This document shows, piece by piece, positions 4,966 to 5,115 of a DNA stretch of 5,115 bases (positions are counted from its first letter, which is position 1; the number at the start of each line of letters is the position of its first letter). The notes under the pieces were generated by a model. It did no database searches. It worked only from the letters and a program-made list of their open reading frames with translations, and was not told where the DNA came from. This stretch comes from a candidate division WWE3 bacterium CG_4_9_14_3_um_filter_43_9 (GTDB lineage Bacteria; Patescibacteriota; CPR3; GCA-002780085), in assembly GCA_002791435.1 (NCBI GenBank), contig PFXB01000078.1, positions 1 to 5,115 of the forward strand, given 5' to 3'. The translations under genes were made by a program, and so were the position numbers.

Positions 4966-5115
4966 ATGAAAATTTTTGTTAAAGCCAAACCAAGGGCAAA
5001 AAATGAAAAAATCGAAAAGATTGGTGAAGATTGTTTCAAAGTTTCTGTGAAAGAACCACCGGAGGAAGGAAAGGCCAATCAGGCGATCGTAAAAGCCCTA
5101 GCTGAATATTTTAAG
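4966..5115 (+). CDS. DUF167/UPF0235 (YggU-like) family protein, 5' part only
   Basis: The first 50 residues of a gene that runs off the right end. The N-terminus MKIFVKAKPRAKNEKIEKIG and the later VSVKEPPEEGKANQAIVKAL, with the P-x-E-G-K-A-N signature at 32-38, are typical of DUF167, a small conserved bacterial family of about 70-100 residues with no established biochemical role. ATG 4966 fits the family's usual start. The ribosome site is poor: GAGG at 4947-4950 is 15 bases away. The same frame is open upstream to an ATG at 4798, which directly follows TGA, and passes through the whole repeat copy 2; those extra 56 codons carry no family similarity and no ribosome site, so I read them as leader rather than protein. 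Confidence 0.85.
   Translation, partial: MKIFVKAKPRAKNEKIEKIGEDCFKVSVKEPPEEGKANQAIVKALAEYFK

Overview
The window reads as bacterial chromosome of modest GC content with short, loosely spaced genes, good Shine-Dalgarno sequences ahead of several of them, and long intergenic stretches filled with hairpin repeats. TGA is used as a stop (propeller and acetyltransferase genes), so the code is not one of the TGA-recoded ones. Small single-domain genes, an anchored beta-propeller and many hairpin repeats would suit a Patescibacteria/CPR-type or other environmental uncultured bacterium. That placement is inference; no phylogenetic marker gene is present.

Layout, left to right. (1) 1-217: three tandem copies of a 26-bp hairpin unit at the left edge, then two overlapping ACGTCA inverted repeats. 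(2) 218-958: a full-length aminoglycoside nucleotidyltransferase-like gene (AadA type). (3) 959-1386: no convincing gene; a MITE-like element with 11-bp inverted ends and a pair of strong back-to-back hairpins. (4) 1387-1974: a very AT-rich methyltransferase-like gene, followed at once by the promoterless 3' end of an unrelated gene (to 2183), which looks like a transfer or rearrangement scar. (5) 2239-3320: a hairpin, a strong ribosome site and a membrane-anchored five-bladed beta-propeller protein. (6) 3321-3824: a two-hairpin repeat module, a solo half of the same module, and a second decayed gene tail. (7) 3825-4742: a tandem two-domain GNAT acetyltransferase. (8) 4743-5115: a second copy of the repeat module, then the start of a DUF167/UPF0235 (YggU-like) gene cut by the window end.

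All intact genes are on the + strand, but they are separated by gaps of roughly 220 to 500 bases and belong to unrelated families, so they do not look like one operon or pathway. The most distinctive content is non-coding: a dispersed repeat whose first hairpin is identical between copies while the second hairpin changes in sequence but still pairs, suggesting a structured element maintained as RNA or as a mobile palindromic repeat. No complete novel multi-gene system is evident in this window.
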